A stretch of 21,873 nucleotides of DNA from Verrucomicrobiota bacterium (GCA_003218935.1 QHPA01000232.1:1-21873), one strand, 5' to 3'; counted from the stretch's first letter, positions 1-7,434 are shown. The notes: a model not told the origin generated them from the letters alone. Translations and numbers: made by a program.

Positions 1-615
1 GTCGTCGCCGGATTTCCAGAGCACTTTGCCGGTCCGCTTGTCGAAACTGACCAGCGTCGCGCCGTCGGTGCTGCCGACGGGGACAACCACCGCGTCGCCC
101 TCCACGACACCGGACCCGTTGTTGCCGCGGCGCGTCGCGGTGCCGGAGTTGGCTTTGGAGCCGAGAAATTTGACGCCGAAATCCTTTTCGAAGCTCGTTC
201 CCCAAATCACTTTGCCGTCGGCGAGGCCAAGGCAGCGAAACTCGCCGTTGCACGACTGAACGTAAACGCGGTCGCCATCGATGAACGGCGTGCTGCGCGG
301 TCCGGCGCCCCATTCGTCTTCGTAGCGGTCCGCCACCGGAACATTCCAAATCTCTTTTCCAGTCTTCACGTCGATCAGATGAGCGACCTCCTGCCGGCCG
401 TTCTCATCGAGATAGACCAGTTTGCCGCCGGCGACGACGGGCGAGGAAAACCCGCCGCCGATGGAGATTTTCCAAACCGGTTTGAGGTCATTCGGCAACG
501 AGATCACTGGCTCGTTGCTGGGAAGATGACAATCCCGCGTCGGGCCATGCCACTGCGGCCAGTCGCCGGCTGAACACCACAAAAAACTCAAAAAAAATCC
601 GACGACCGGAGTCAT
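1..615 (-). CDS. PQQ-like beta-propeller repeat protein (C-terminus beyond window)
   Basis: The 205 visible codons run in one open frame from ATG at 615 off the left edge. Residues 1-17 form a hydrophobic, probably secretory leader (MTPVVGFFLSFLWCSAG), followed by WPQWHGPTRD, the tryptophan-rich opening typical of planctomycete/verrucomicrobial PQQ-propeller proteins. Propeller-blade motifs follow: KPVWKISIGGGFSSPVV, an LIDVKTGKEIWN blade, FRCLGLADGKVIWGT, and SFDKRTGKVLWKSGDD at the window edge. The family (BamB/quinoprotein-like) folds as a secreted or periplasmic propeller. These homologues are usually annotated as PQQ-binding-like, but cofactor binding cannot be judged and enzymatic activity should not be assumed. 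It lies 65 bp downstream of the LptE-like gene on the same strand, so co-transcription is likely. The gene is truncated by the window only, not visibly broken. Confidence 0.85.
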   Translation of the reverse strand, partial: MTPVVGFFLSFLWCSAGDWPQWHGPTRDCHLPSNEPVISLPNDLKPVWKISIGGGFSSPVVAGGKLVYLDENGRQEVAHLIDVKTGKEIWNVPVADRYEDEWGAGPRSTPFIDGDRVYVQSCNGEFRCLGLADGKVIWGTSFEKDFGVKFLGSKANSGTATRRGNNGSGVVEGDAVVVPVGSTDGATLVSFDKRTGKVLWKSGDD

Positions 616-680
616 CGCACGAACGGTCTTGCCCGCGGAAACGTTGGGGAGCACAAGCGGCCGGGATGGACATCGCGTTA

Positions 681-1244
681 TCACCAGGTTCCTTCGACGA
701 GCAGCGTCGTAGCATTCCGCGCCAGGTCATCCGCGAGCAGCGGGAGCGCCTGCCGCTCGGCGCTCGGCAAATCAGAACCGACGCGCACGGTCGTGCGGCC
801 GGTTACTTCGCGGTCCAGGACCACTTTACCGGTGGCGCGTTCCGTAGCGGTGAATTTCACCATCAACGTCACCTGGTAGTCGCGCACGGTGAGGATGTCG
901 TTCGGCTGGAAAGAAACGCCCTGCCGTTCGTATCTCAAGATGGCCCCATTCACAATAATGTCCCCGTCGCCGCGCGTGTTGAGTTTGTAAGTGCCGTCCT
1001 GTTGCAGGCTCTTGCGCAGCGCGTGATTGACGGCCTCGACCAGGCGTGGTTCCAGCGTTCTGTTCCCAAAAAAATTCACCTGGACCGTTTTACCGCGCGT
1101 CAATCCGGGATTTGCGGGGCCGAGCCGGTAGCCGGCGCAGCCGCACAGTCCCAGCGCCAGACCCGCGACAAGGAACAAGCAAGGCCGACTGTTCCAGCAG
1201 GACCGGCCCAGGATTTCCGGAGGGAGGGCGGCACTCCGGTTCAT
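681..1244 (-). CDS. lptE: LptE-like LPS-assembly lipoprotein
   Basis: A 187-aa protein from ATG at 1244. The frame is open upstream to 1421, but that extension overlaps the BamD-like gene and reads through an intergenic palindrome, so the internal ATG is preferred. The leader LFLVAGLALGLCGC ends in a lipobox with Cys36 as the predicted lipidated residue. It is followed by AGYRLGP, matching the 'GCGYxL' opening of LptE. The rest is the alpha/beta fold typical of the family (VQVNFFGNRTLEPRLVEAVNHALRKSL, then DGDIIVNGAILRYER). In known systems LptE plugs the LptD barrel in the outer membrane and helps place LPS in the outer leaflet. LptD is not in the window. The gene sits between the BamD-like and PQQ-propeller genes. 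The family is sequence-diverse, so the symbol is tentative. Confidence 0.75.
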   Translation of the reverse strand: MNRSAALPPEILGRSCWNSRPCLFLVAGLALGLCGCAGYRLGPANPGLTRGKTVQVNFFGNRTLEPRLVEAVNHALRKSLQQDGTYKLNTRGDGDIIVNGAILRYERQGVSFQPNDILTVRDYQVTLMVKFTATERATGKVVLDREVTGRTTVRVGSDLPSAERQALPLLADDLARNATTLLVEGTW

Positions 1245-1298
1245 GGGCGGTTCCCACGATTTCGCAAGCGCGCGCTGGGGCCATGAACCCAATCGTTC

Positions 1299-1345
1299 TC
1301 GTCCTCGTCCTCGAAACCAAAAGGACGAATCGAGGACGAGGACGA
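1299..1345. repeat. Perfect 15-bp inverted repeat between two envelope genes
   Basis: TCGTCCTCGTCCTCG at 1299-1313 is exactly complementary to CGAGGACGAGGACGA at 1331-1345, with a 17-nt loop. Each arm is itself made of hexamer repeats (TCGTCC). It lies in the 130-bp gap between the BamD-like stop (1375) and the LptE-like start (1244). It is not followed by a T tract on the minus strand, so it is more like a REP/dispersed palindrome or mRNA-stabilising hairpin than an intrinsic terminator. Confidence 0.7.
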
Positions 1346-1374
1346 AAGGGAGGTTCACGGAGAGCGAACGCATG

Positions 1375-2394
1375 TTATTTCCGGGCGGTTCGTGTCTCGG
1401 CCCGTTTATTGATGGCGTCAATGCGTTTTTTGGCCGCTTCCGCGTAAGGTGAACCGGGCTCGGTCCGCAAAATGTTCACGACATCGTTGTAATAAGTGCG
1501 CGCGCCGTCCCAGCGTCTCTTTTTTTCGTAGAAGCGCGCGATCTCGAAACTGCCGCGCGCCTGTTCGGTCTTGAGCTCACCGATCATTTTCTGCGCCTCC
1601 TGGGCGCGTGAGTCTCCCGGATACAAAACCATGAAATCACTGAACGTGGCGATGGCCTGGCCGGCGACGCTTTGGTCGTATTCGGCCTTTTGCGCCTGTT
1701 TGTAGTAAGCGTGCCCCGCCTTGAAGAGGGCTTCGGCAGCCACCGTTTTGTTTTCGCGGTAACGGTCAGCGGCTGTCTCGTACGCCTTCACCGCTTCGTG
1801 AAACGGATCCACGCGGTTGAAGAAACTCACCTGCTTTTCGCGCGCGGCGCCGATGTTCATCTGGGCTTGTGGCGCGACTTCGCTGAACGGCCCGTTTTTG
1901 ATCAACTTTTCATACATGCCGGCCGTCCGGTCCATGGACGGAAAGAACGGGATGTAGCCCCACAGCCTGAACCATTGGCCGGCCAGAAAGCGATTGGCAA
2001 TTTCAAATTGGCGCGTGAGCACTTCCTGGTAGTTTTCGACCTTGGGGTATTTTTCGAGAAGCCTTTGATATTCCCTGAAGGCGCGCTCATCCTGATGCTC
2101 GGCCTCGTAGCAGCGTCCCAAAAGGTATTGCGCCTTCGGAGCGTAATCAGAGAGCCGCCAGACTTTGATGGTGCGCCGCGCGGCTTTGAAGGCGGTCGAG
2201 TAATCCTTTTTGTCAAAGGCGGTTTGTGCGACTTCGAGCTGGTCTTGGGCTCGGGTCCGAATCCACTTGCCCCCGCCGACTGGTTCATAAACCCAGCCTT
2301 CGCCCGGACGATAAACGAGCGGCGCCGGGCAGGTAAAAGGAAACGCCAGAACGCAGACAACAATGCAAGCGAGGCGAACTGACCAACGGTTCAT
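1375..2394 (-). CDS. BamD-like outer-membrane assembly TPR protein
   Basis: A 339-aa protein from ATG at 2394. A hydrophobic leader (residues 1-24, LACIVVCVLAFPFTCPA) precedes a mature region rich in tetratricopeptide helices: AQTAFDKKDYSTAFKAARR, APKAQYLLGRCYEAEHQDERAF, AEALFKAGHAYYKQAQKAEY, and GSFEIARFYEKKRRWDGARTYY near the C-terminus. The last pattern (arrangement of 'A..fY.k.g.w.aA..yy..v......s.ya..A..ri') is characteristic of BamD/ComL. BamD supports beta-barrel insertion by the BAM complex on the periplasmic face of the outer membrane. No clear lipobox is present: the only nearby Cys, in FTCPA, has Phe-Thr before it. Lipidation is therefore doubtful, unlike classical BamD. It is the first gene of the apparent operon with the LptE-like and PQQ-propeller genes. 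It could also be a generic YbgF/TPR envelope protein. Confidence 0.7.
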   Translation of the reverse strand: MNRWSVRLACIVVCVLAFPFTCPAPLVYRPGEGWVYEPVGGGKWIRTRAQDQLEVAQTAFDKKDYSTAFKAARRTIKVWRLSDYAPKAQYLLGRCYEAEHQDERAFREYQRLLEKYPKVENYQEVLTRQFEIANRFLAGQWFRLWGYIPFFPSMDRTAGMYEKLIKNGPFSEVAPQAQMNIGAAREKQVSFFNRVDPFHEAVKAYETAADRYRENKTVAAEALFKAGHAYYKQAQKAEYDQSVAGQAIATFSDFMVLYPGDSRAQEAQKMIGELKTEQARGSFEIARFYEKKRRWDGARTYYNDVVNILRTEPGSPYAEAAKKRIDAINKRAETRTARK

Positions 2395-2544
2395 GGAACC
2401 AAACCGTAACGAACGGCCAAAACCAAGTCAAGGAACGCGGCGGTACGGGTTACTTTGGCGTGGCGAGACTACTGGCGAGCCACGATCGAATCGAAAAGCC
2501 TTGGACGTTTCAGCTCGCAGGGACGCTGGGCGCACCCGTCTGAA

Positions 2545-4050
2545 TCAAAGCAACCCGTTACCAACGCGGCACCAGTTTACTTCACGGGGAGGTGCTGTCA
2601 CAGCGGTTCCAATCAGCGTGTACCAGGGCCAGCCGATCAGGGTTTTCCAGAATGCAGTGATGCAGGTCATCACCGCCAGCGAGGTGACCATGCCGAATAC
2701 GACGGGAAGCGCGCGTCCTTTTTTCCAAACCACCGCGAGCAACAAACCGCCGAGCAACGCGCCGCTGGTGAGGCCGCGCAGCGAAAAAGCGGCGTTCAGA
2801 ACGAAATTCACTCTCTGGCTCGCGGCGAAGGCCACCAGCGAGAGCAGCAGACCCCACCAGGCAGTCGAATACCTGCTTAACCGCAGGTAGAACTCTTCCG
2901 CGCGCTCCTTTCCTCCAAGCCCCTTCAGAAAATCCATCGTGGAAACCGAAGCGAGCGAAGTGAGCGCCGAACTGGCCGACGACATCGCGGCGGAGAGTAT
3001 GGCCACGATCAGAAAGCCTTTAAGGATATTCGGCACAGCCGTGAGCATGAAAATCGGATAAACGTAATCGTTTGGCTTGACGCCGGGACGCGGTTCGGGA
3101 ATCGGGATCGCCATCGGCAGTTGCCGGTAATAAACCCAGAGCATTGCGCCGACCAGGAGGAAGACCAGGAACAGCGGGAGGATGATGACGGCGCTCAGAA
3201 CCAGCGCTTTCCGGGCATCCACCACCGTTTTGCAGGCCAGCACGCGCTGCACGATGAGTTGTTCCGCGCCATGCGATGACATCACCATCACCGTGCCGCC
3301 GATGATCCCCATCCAGAGATTGAACCCGCCGTCCGAAGCGAGTGCCCAGGAGAATTTCGTGTTCAACCAGACCAGTTTGCCATCGTGGGCCGCGCGAGAG
3401 AAGACCTCCGGAAAGCCGCCGTCGAATTGTTGCGGGATATAAAGCAGCGTGAAAATGCCGCCGGCCATGAACAGCAGGAATTGCACGGCGTCGGTCCAGA
3501 TGACCGCCTTCACGCCGCCGAAGTAGGTGTACAGAAGGGAGAGGAAAACGAAGAGCGCGATGGCCGGAATAATTTTGATTCCAAACATCAGTTGAATCGG
3601 GATGCAGGCAACATATACCCGAAAGCCGCCGGCGATCGTTTCGCTGACGAGAAAAAAGCCCGCCGCCGTTTTTCGAACGGCCGGGCCAAACGCATTCGCG
3701 AAGAGTTGATACGGCGAATAAATTTCACCGCTGAAGTAGTGCGGCACCAGCAGGACGGCCAGAATGATCCTCGCGATGATATAGCCGATAATCATCTGGA
3801 TGAAGGTGAGATTGTTGCCGTAAGCGATGGCGGGCACACCGATGATCGTCAACGCGCTGGTCTCCGCGGCGACGATGGAAAAACCGATGCCCCACCACGG
3901 AATGTTCCTGCTGCCGAGAAAATAGTCGCGGGTGCTTTTCTGGTCCTTGCCAAACCACAAACCAAGCCCGACGATTCCAACCAGATAAACGGCTATGACC
4001 AGCCAGTCGCCCGTTTCAAAGTACGGGTTGGCGTCAATGGAATTCATCAT
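2545..4050 (-). CDS. Sodium:solute symporter (SSS family)
   Basis: A 501-aa very hydrophobic protein with about 13 predicted membrane helices. Family signatures are clear: TYFGGVKAVIWTDAVQ near residues 175-190, the GAEQLIVQRVLACK segment near 261-274, and AILSAAMSSASSALTSLAS near 350-368, which corresponds to the TM8 sodium-site region with small and hydroxyl residues. SSS carriers import sugars, amino acids, vitamins, sialic acid or urea with Na+; the substrate cannot be told from sequence. The length (about 500) is far below the roughly 650 of Dur3 urea carriers. Start: tandem ATG codons at 4050 and 4047. A perfect palindrome sits directly before the first, occupying the place of a ribosome binding site. 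It lies 79 bp downstream of the UreF-like gene and may be co-transcribed with it. Confidence 0.88.
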   Translation of the reverse strand: MMNSIDANPYFETGDWLVIAVYLVGIVGLGLWFGKDQKSTRDYFLGSRNIPWWGIGFSIVAAETSALTIIGVPAIAYGNNLTFIQMIIGYIIARIILAVLLVPHYFSGEIYSPYQLFANAFGPAVRKTAAGFFLVSETIAGGFRVYVACIPIQLMFGIKIIPAIALFVFLSLLYTYFGGVKAVIWTDAVQFLLFMAGGIFTLLYIPQQFDGGFPEVFSRAAHDGKLVWLNTKFSWALASDGGFNLWMGIIGGTVMVMSSHGAEQLIVQRVLACKTVVDARKALVLSAVIILPLFLVFLLVGAMLWVYYRQLPMAIPIPEPRPGVKPNDYVYPIFMLTAVPNILKGFLIVAILSAAMSSASSALTSLASVSTMDFLKGLGGKERAEEFYLRLSRYSTAWWGLLLSLVAFAASQRVNFVLNAAFSLRGLTSGALLGGLLLAVVWKKGRALPVVFGMVTSLAVMTCITAFWKTLIGWPWYTLIGTAVTAPPREVNWCRVGNGLL

Positions 4051-4067
4051 GGGAACAAAGTGTTCCC
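4051..4067. promoter_or_regulatory. Perfect 17-bp palindrome touching the symporter start codon
   Basis: GGGAACAAAGTGTTCCC: a 7-bp perfect stem with a 3-nt centre, immediately before the ATG whose first base is 4050 (minus strand). In mRNA it would fold into a hairpin over the ribosome-binding region; in DNA it is a good shape for a dimeric regulator's operator. The sequence alone does not tell which. Confidence 0.5.
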
Positions 4068-4129
4068 TATTACTGAAGAGCCAGAGCGGCGTTGGCCAGA
4101 GAAAAGTTGGCCGGCGAAGAATTTTGCCG

Positions 4130-4798
4130 TCACCCGATCAGCGGCCTCAGACCGGCGGCCGCCATCAGCAAACTGTTCGCCGCTGCGGGAAAACCGGCAC
4201 AGACTTCGCTCACTAAAATCTGACACTCGGTCTCGGCCAGTCGCAACCGATTCGCTGCGGAACTGACGAAGCCGCGCGTCGTCCGCTGCGCGTAGCTTAA
4301 CAAACCCTGCCGCAGCGGCAGCGAGTAAACCGAGAGAATCAAACCGTAAACCACCGTGTGCCAGGCGTGCGCTTCGCCGGTCTGCACGGCGCGCAGATAA
4401 CGCTGCACCAGCCGCTGGTCGCGCAACTGGCGCAACCGTTTGAGCTGCGTTTTCCCCACGCGCTGGCTGGCCGTGGCAAAGCTCTGGAGCAACGGTTCGT
4501 TCGCAAGTTGCCGGTCGAGCTCGATCAATTCGCGAATCTCATAGCGGCTCGTGTGTCCGTGGGCCCGGCAGATGGCAGGCAACTCCAGTGGGACCAGGAT
4601 TTGCGACTGGTAATCGCGCAGAAAGCGGCTCAAGGACGCCAAGTCCGTGACGCGCCGAAATTTATGCGATGCCGCCCCTGCACTGAGCGCCACCAGCCCT
4701 TCCGCCGAACCGATTTGTTGTGTCAGCGGCGCAATGTCGCCGAGCAATTCCTCGACGGTGTCCTGCGCGACTGTGTGCTGGTTTGTCTTGCTATTCAT
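4130..4798 (-). CDS. UreF-like urease accessory protein homologue (orphan)
   Basis: A 222-aa all-alpha protein from ATG at 4798. A TTG at 4825 with an upstream GGGAAAG is an alternative start that adds nine residues. The pattern follows UreF along its length: VTDLASLSRFLRDYQSQILVP with LELPAICRAHG, then LIELDRQLANEPLLQSFATASQRVGKTQL (UreF 'LD..L.A......REAS...G...L'), then HTVVYGLILSVYSLPLRQGLLSYA and SAANRLRLAETECQ (UreF 'A.R..PLGQTEGQ'). UreF works with UreD/H and UreG to load nickel into urease. No urease or other accessory gene is in the window. The usual 'P.G.F.HS.GLE' opening is degenerate here (QQIGSAEGLVAL), as is the PLGQT segment. Function may therefore have diverged; partner is unknown. 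It precedes the SSS symporter on the same strand. Confidence 0.6.
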   Translation of the reverse strand: MNSKTNQHTVAQDTVEELLGDIAPLTQQIGSAEGLVALSAGAASHKFRRVTDLASLSRFLRDYQSQILVPLELPAICRAHGHTSRYEIRELIELDRQLANEPLLQSFATASQRVGKTQLKRLRQLRDQRLVQRYLRAVQTGEAHAWHTVVYGLILSVYSLPLRQGLLSYAQRTTRGFVSSAANRLRLAETECQILVSEVCAGFPAAANSLLMAAAGLRPLIG

Positions 4799-4842
4799 TA
4801 CGCCAGCAAAGCGGAACAAGACCAAAAGTTCTTTCCCACATC

Positions 4843-4872
4843 TCGCGCGATGTTACGCCGCACCTCGCGCGA
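4843..4872. promoter_or_regulatory. Pair of TCGCGCGA palindromes upstream of the UreF-like gene
   Basis: The 8-bp palindrome TCGCGCGA occurs at 4843-4850 and 4865-4872, spaced 22 bp start to start (about two helical turns), 45-75 bp before the UreF-like ATG at 4798. The geometry fits a tandem operator. The octamer is short and the DNA GC-rich, so chance is possible. Confidence 0.25.
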
Positions 4873-4960
4873 GTGCCAGACGGAAAATGCTTCCGACGAA
4901 AGATTTTCCCGCGCCTTTCCGCAAGTTTTGGCTTGCATTGCGGCGAAGACCCTCTAGGCC

Positions 4961-4976
4961 CACTAGCAGGCTAGTG
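4961..4976 (-). terminator. Hairpin downstream of the glycosyltransferase operon
   Basis: CACTAGC and GCTAGTG (7-bp perfect stem, 2-nt centre) lie about 55 bp past the GT-B stop codon at 5032. No T-run follows on the minus strand, so it is not a canonical intrinsic terminator. It may be an mRNA 3'-end hairpin or a REP-like palindrome. Confidence 0.3.
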
Positions 4977-5031
4977 ATGGGAGAATGGCAAAGCGATATA
5001 CTAAATTGACCCTTCGTCCTGCCAACCTAGA

Positions 5032-6252
5032 TTACCTTTCCTGGTGATCGTGCATTTTTGGATTCGCATGAAAAACTTCTTGGAGTGACTGGAGGTAGAA
5101 GTGTTTCGCCGATTCCCAGGACAGTTGCTGACACCGTGCGTGCAACGACTCTCCCAGGGATCTGCGGCGCTCGCGGTCCCGGGCTAGTTCGCAGATGGCT
5201 CCTGCCAATGCCATCGCGTCATCGGGAGGGCAGAACGCCAACTCAGAAGACGAGAAATACTGCTGCACTCCTGGAAGTTCCGAACAAATCACCGGTTTTC
5301 GCGCGGCCCCGAATTCAAATATTCGTGTCGGCAAATTCACCCGCGTCAATGGGGTGTTGCTTGTTGGGATTACTCCGATGTCGGCTGCATCAATGTACTC
5401 GCGAACCCGCTCGTGAGCAACTCGGCCGACTATCTGGATCCGCGGGTCAAACACCAACTGACTCAGCAAGTTCGAGGCGAATGGTTCTACTGCCTCACCG
5501 AGGATCGTGAGGGTTAAATCGGGCACTGAAACACTCGCCAGAGAGAAAGCTCTTAGGAGCGTGCTAACGCCGTTGCGTCTGGAAAGCGTCCCGGAAAAGA
5601 GGACGCGGCATCGTGTGGTTTCTGCGGCATGGGCACAATGGAAGGCGATGGGATCAAACGCTCTGTTGTCGGCCGCATTCAGAACGATGCAGTATCGGGA
5701 GACCACTAGCTTTCGGGATAACAGGGCTTCTCTGAATCCTTCATTTGGGAAAATGATCAGATCAGACAAACGCACGATGATAGATTCAAGTCGACGGTTC
5801 AGCCACAACACGAAAAACGTGAGCGGACCGGTGAACTTTGATGCATATAACTCCGAGCCAAGATCCATCCAGTCGGTCACCACGCGCACCCCTGTCAGCT
5901 TCGGCAGGATACACACGAGAAAGAGCGCTTCCGGTGCGAGAAACACTTGCATGAGGTGATAGCGCCGCCGCACCCGCAGCGCAATTGCGAGCAGAGACAC
6001 CCAAATTGCGTAAGCCGCATACTCACAGGCATAGCGTAGCAGAGTGGATCTGCACCGTGTAACAGGGAATACGTGAAAGATCACCCCGGGCAGTTCGGGA
6101 CTCGGAAACGCCGAATCCGCAAAGCAAAACACCTCAGTCCTGTAACCTGCCTCGACCAGCGCGCTTACCTCGCGTTGCGCCCGCGGGTCTTGGACGTATG
6201 ACTTGTTCAACACAAGCAAGACACCCATTCCATGTCCTATTCCGTCCATCAT
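5032..6252 (-). CDS. GT-B fold glycosyltransferase (GT4/GT1-like)
   Basis: A 406-aa protein starting at ATG 6252, preceded by GAGGGA about ten bases upstream. A TTG at 6270 overlapping the previous stop is the longer alternative. The N-terminal half has a Rossmann-like start (GVLLVLNKSYVQDPRAQREVSALVEAGY), the usual acceptor-side domain opening, and LMQVFLAPEALFLVCILPKLTGVRVVTDWMD. The C-terminal half carries the donor-binding domain: CRVLFSGTLSRRNGVSTLLRAF, DLTLTILGEA, IQIVGRVAHERVREYIDAADIGVIP, then LPTRIFEFGAARKPVICSE, the nucleotide-sugar loop region of the family. It probably transfers a sugar onto an exopolysaccharide or LPS precursor; donor and acceptor are unknown. The gene is coupled to the upstream GT2 gene (stop 6267, start within 15-18 bases). 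No polymerase, flippase or other capsule gene is nearby. Confidence 0.83.
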   Translation of the reverse strand: MMDGIGHGMGVLLVLNKSYVQDPRAQREVSALVEAGYRTEVFCFADSAFPSPELPGVIFHVFPVTRCRSTLLRYACEYAAYAIWVSLLAIALRVRRRYHLMQVFLAPEALFLVCILPKLTGVRVVTDWMDLGSELYASKFTGPLTFFVLWLNRRLESIIVRLSDLIIFPNEGFREALLSRKLVVSRYCIVLNAADNRAFDPIAFHCAHAAETTRCRVLFSGTLSRRNGVSTLLRAFSLASVSVPDLTLTILGEAVEPFASNLLSQLVFDPRIQIVGRVAHERVREYIDAADIGVIPTSNTPLTRVNLPTRIFEFGAARKPVICSELPGVQQYFSSSELAFCPPDDAMALAGAICELARDRERRRSLGESLHARCQQLSWESAKHFYLQSLQEVFHANPKMHDHQER

Positions 6253-6266
6253 GTTGAACCGTTCCC

Positions 6267-7160
6267 TCAAAACAGTCGGCGTAGCCGCTGCATCTGCTCA
6301 GCACGATGGAACTTCCGGCAAACGACCGGAACCTCCAGATCGTCAGTAAGCGCATACCCGCAGACGTAGCCAAGGAGCCAGGCACTATTACCAAGAATGA
6401 GCGGTGATTCCAACAGGCGACGGACGGCTTTTAGCACGGCGAAGAACGGATCCATCCCAAGCTTCTGGTCACGGACACCGTTGAGCCAGCGCGTTTGGAG
6501 AATGTTGGCTACGCCCTCGGTGCCCATTTCTCGCCGATGAGAGTATTCTATGTCAGGAAAAGTCTGCGTCTCCCAGCCGTGCATCCGTGCCATGATGCCA
6601 GCCAAGGTGTCTACGCCGCCCCAGCTCAGTGGTCGATAACCTCGGATCTGTGAAAAGCAGGCGCGCCGGAAGAATTGATTCCCTCCAACAGCGATATCTT
6701 CCGGTTGGGACAGGACTCGGCGCGATCGATTGCGATGCCATTCAACATGGCGTCCAGCAGCGAGTCCAAGACGCGGTTGGCTGCCGAACTTGGCCAGAAT
6801 CTGCTCGAAGTAGTGGGCGCCCACCGAAATATCGGCGTCCAGCACTCCAACAAAATCGAATGCCAACGCAGCTAGTATCTCGAAGCCCTTTGCGACCGCG
6901 ACCGCCTTGTTCTTAAAGGACCGACGACCGCCGATCGTTAGGCCAGCAACAGTGATAAACGAATGCGATTGGGCATGGAGCTGTGCAATGGCTTCCGTGC
7001 CATCCGTCGAATCATTCACGCAGATCACCCAGCGCAGAGGGCGTACAGTCTGACTCACCACCGACTCGATCGTAATTCCGATATGCGCCACCTCGTTGCG
7101 TGCCGGCGTAATCAACACATACCTTGTCGCCGTATCTGGACTACGGTCCTTTGAGGACAT
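6267..7160 (-). CDS. Family 2 glycosyltransferase
   Basis: A 297-aa protein from ATG 7160. The open frame extends to 7295 but the added residues do not look like a GT2 N-terminus. YVLITPARNEVAHIGITIESV near residues 14-34 and CVNDSTDGTEAIA form the nucleotide-binding GT-A opening. FVGVLDADISVG holds the D-x-D metal site. GGNQFFRRACFSQIRGY with LSWGGVDTLAG is the acceptor region, and the C-terminal part has a hydrophobic stretch (SPLILGNSAWLLGYVCGYA) that could anchor it to the membrane. GT2 enzymes of this shape build polysaccharide or glycolipid. It is the first gene of the two-gene unit with the GT-B enzyme. No Shine-Dalgarno sequence is obvious. Confidence 0.83.
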   Translation of the reverse strand: MSSKDRSPDTATRYVLITPARNEVAHIGITIESVVSQTVRPLRWVICVNDSTDGTEAIAQLHAQSHSFITVAGLTIGGRRSFKNKAVAVAKGFEILAALAFDFVGVLDADISVGAHYFEQILAKFGSQPRLGLAAGRHVEWHRNRSRRVLSQPEDIAVGGNQFFRRACFSQIRGYRPLSWGGVDTLAGIMARMHGWETQTFPDIEYSHRREMGTEGVANILQTRWLNGVRDQKLGMDPFFAVLKAVRRLLESPLILGNSAWLLGYVCGYALTDDLEVPVVCRKFHRAEQMQRLRRLF

Positions 7161-7326
7161 GGCTATTGTAGTGTGTTGGCTCTTGAAGACGAACGCAAGG
7201 GCGATTTGGGTAGTGACGCAGTGAAAATGCCACTTTGAGGAGGGGCAACCGCCCAAAGTCATCCGACTCCATTTTGTCCGGGAAGAAGTCCCCACTTAAA
7301 CGCGTTGACTTCACGCCTTTGGTAGA

Positions 7327-7434
7327 ATGAAACTACCAAGAAATATTTCCGGAGCTGAATTGGCCGGCGCGCTCAAGAAACTCGGCTATCAAATCACCCG
7401 CCAGACCGGCAGCCATCTCCGGCTGACCACCTAG
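7327..7434 (+). pseudogene. HicA-type mRNA interferase remnant (35 codons)
   Basis: The frame from ATG 7327 reads MKLPRNISGAELAGALKKLG then YQITRQTGSHLRLTT before TAG at 7432. This is the start of the HicA/YcfA family (usually 60-85 aa), including the conserved G-S-H of the double-stranded-RNA-binding-like fold with its catalytic histidine. The family's second half is absent: translation stops at TAG and the sequence enters the 3' end of the convergent DMT transporter (overlap of four bases). No HicB partner is readable in the 165 bases upstream. I call it a truncated relic of a toxin-antitoxin locus, although a micro-protein cannot be excluded. It is the only gene-like item in 7161-7430; the rest of that gap shows no other feature I can support. 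Confidence 0.65.

Noticed and set aside
4051..4067. SOS (LexA) box reading of GGGAACAAAGTGTTCCC
   Set aside because: The half-site order and spacing do not fit the LexA motifs I know (GAAC-N4-GTTC in Firmicutes; outward-order TGTTC-N4-GAACA as I recall for Verrucomicrobia), and the target is a transporter, not a repair gene.
2545..4798. Urea uptake and urease maturation operon from the UreF-like plus SSS pairing
   Set aside because: The symporter is about 150 residues shorter than Dur3 and has no Dur3 feature I recognise, and urease genes are missing.
7304..7326. Promoter TTGACT...TAGAAT before the HicA relic
   Set aside because: The spacer is only 12 bp, too short for a sigma-70 promoter.
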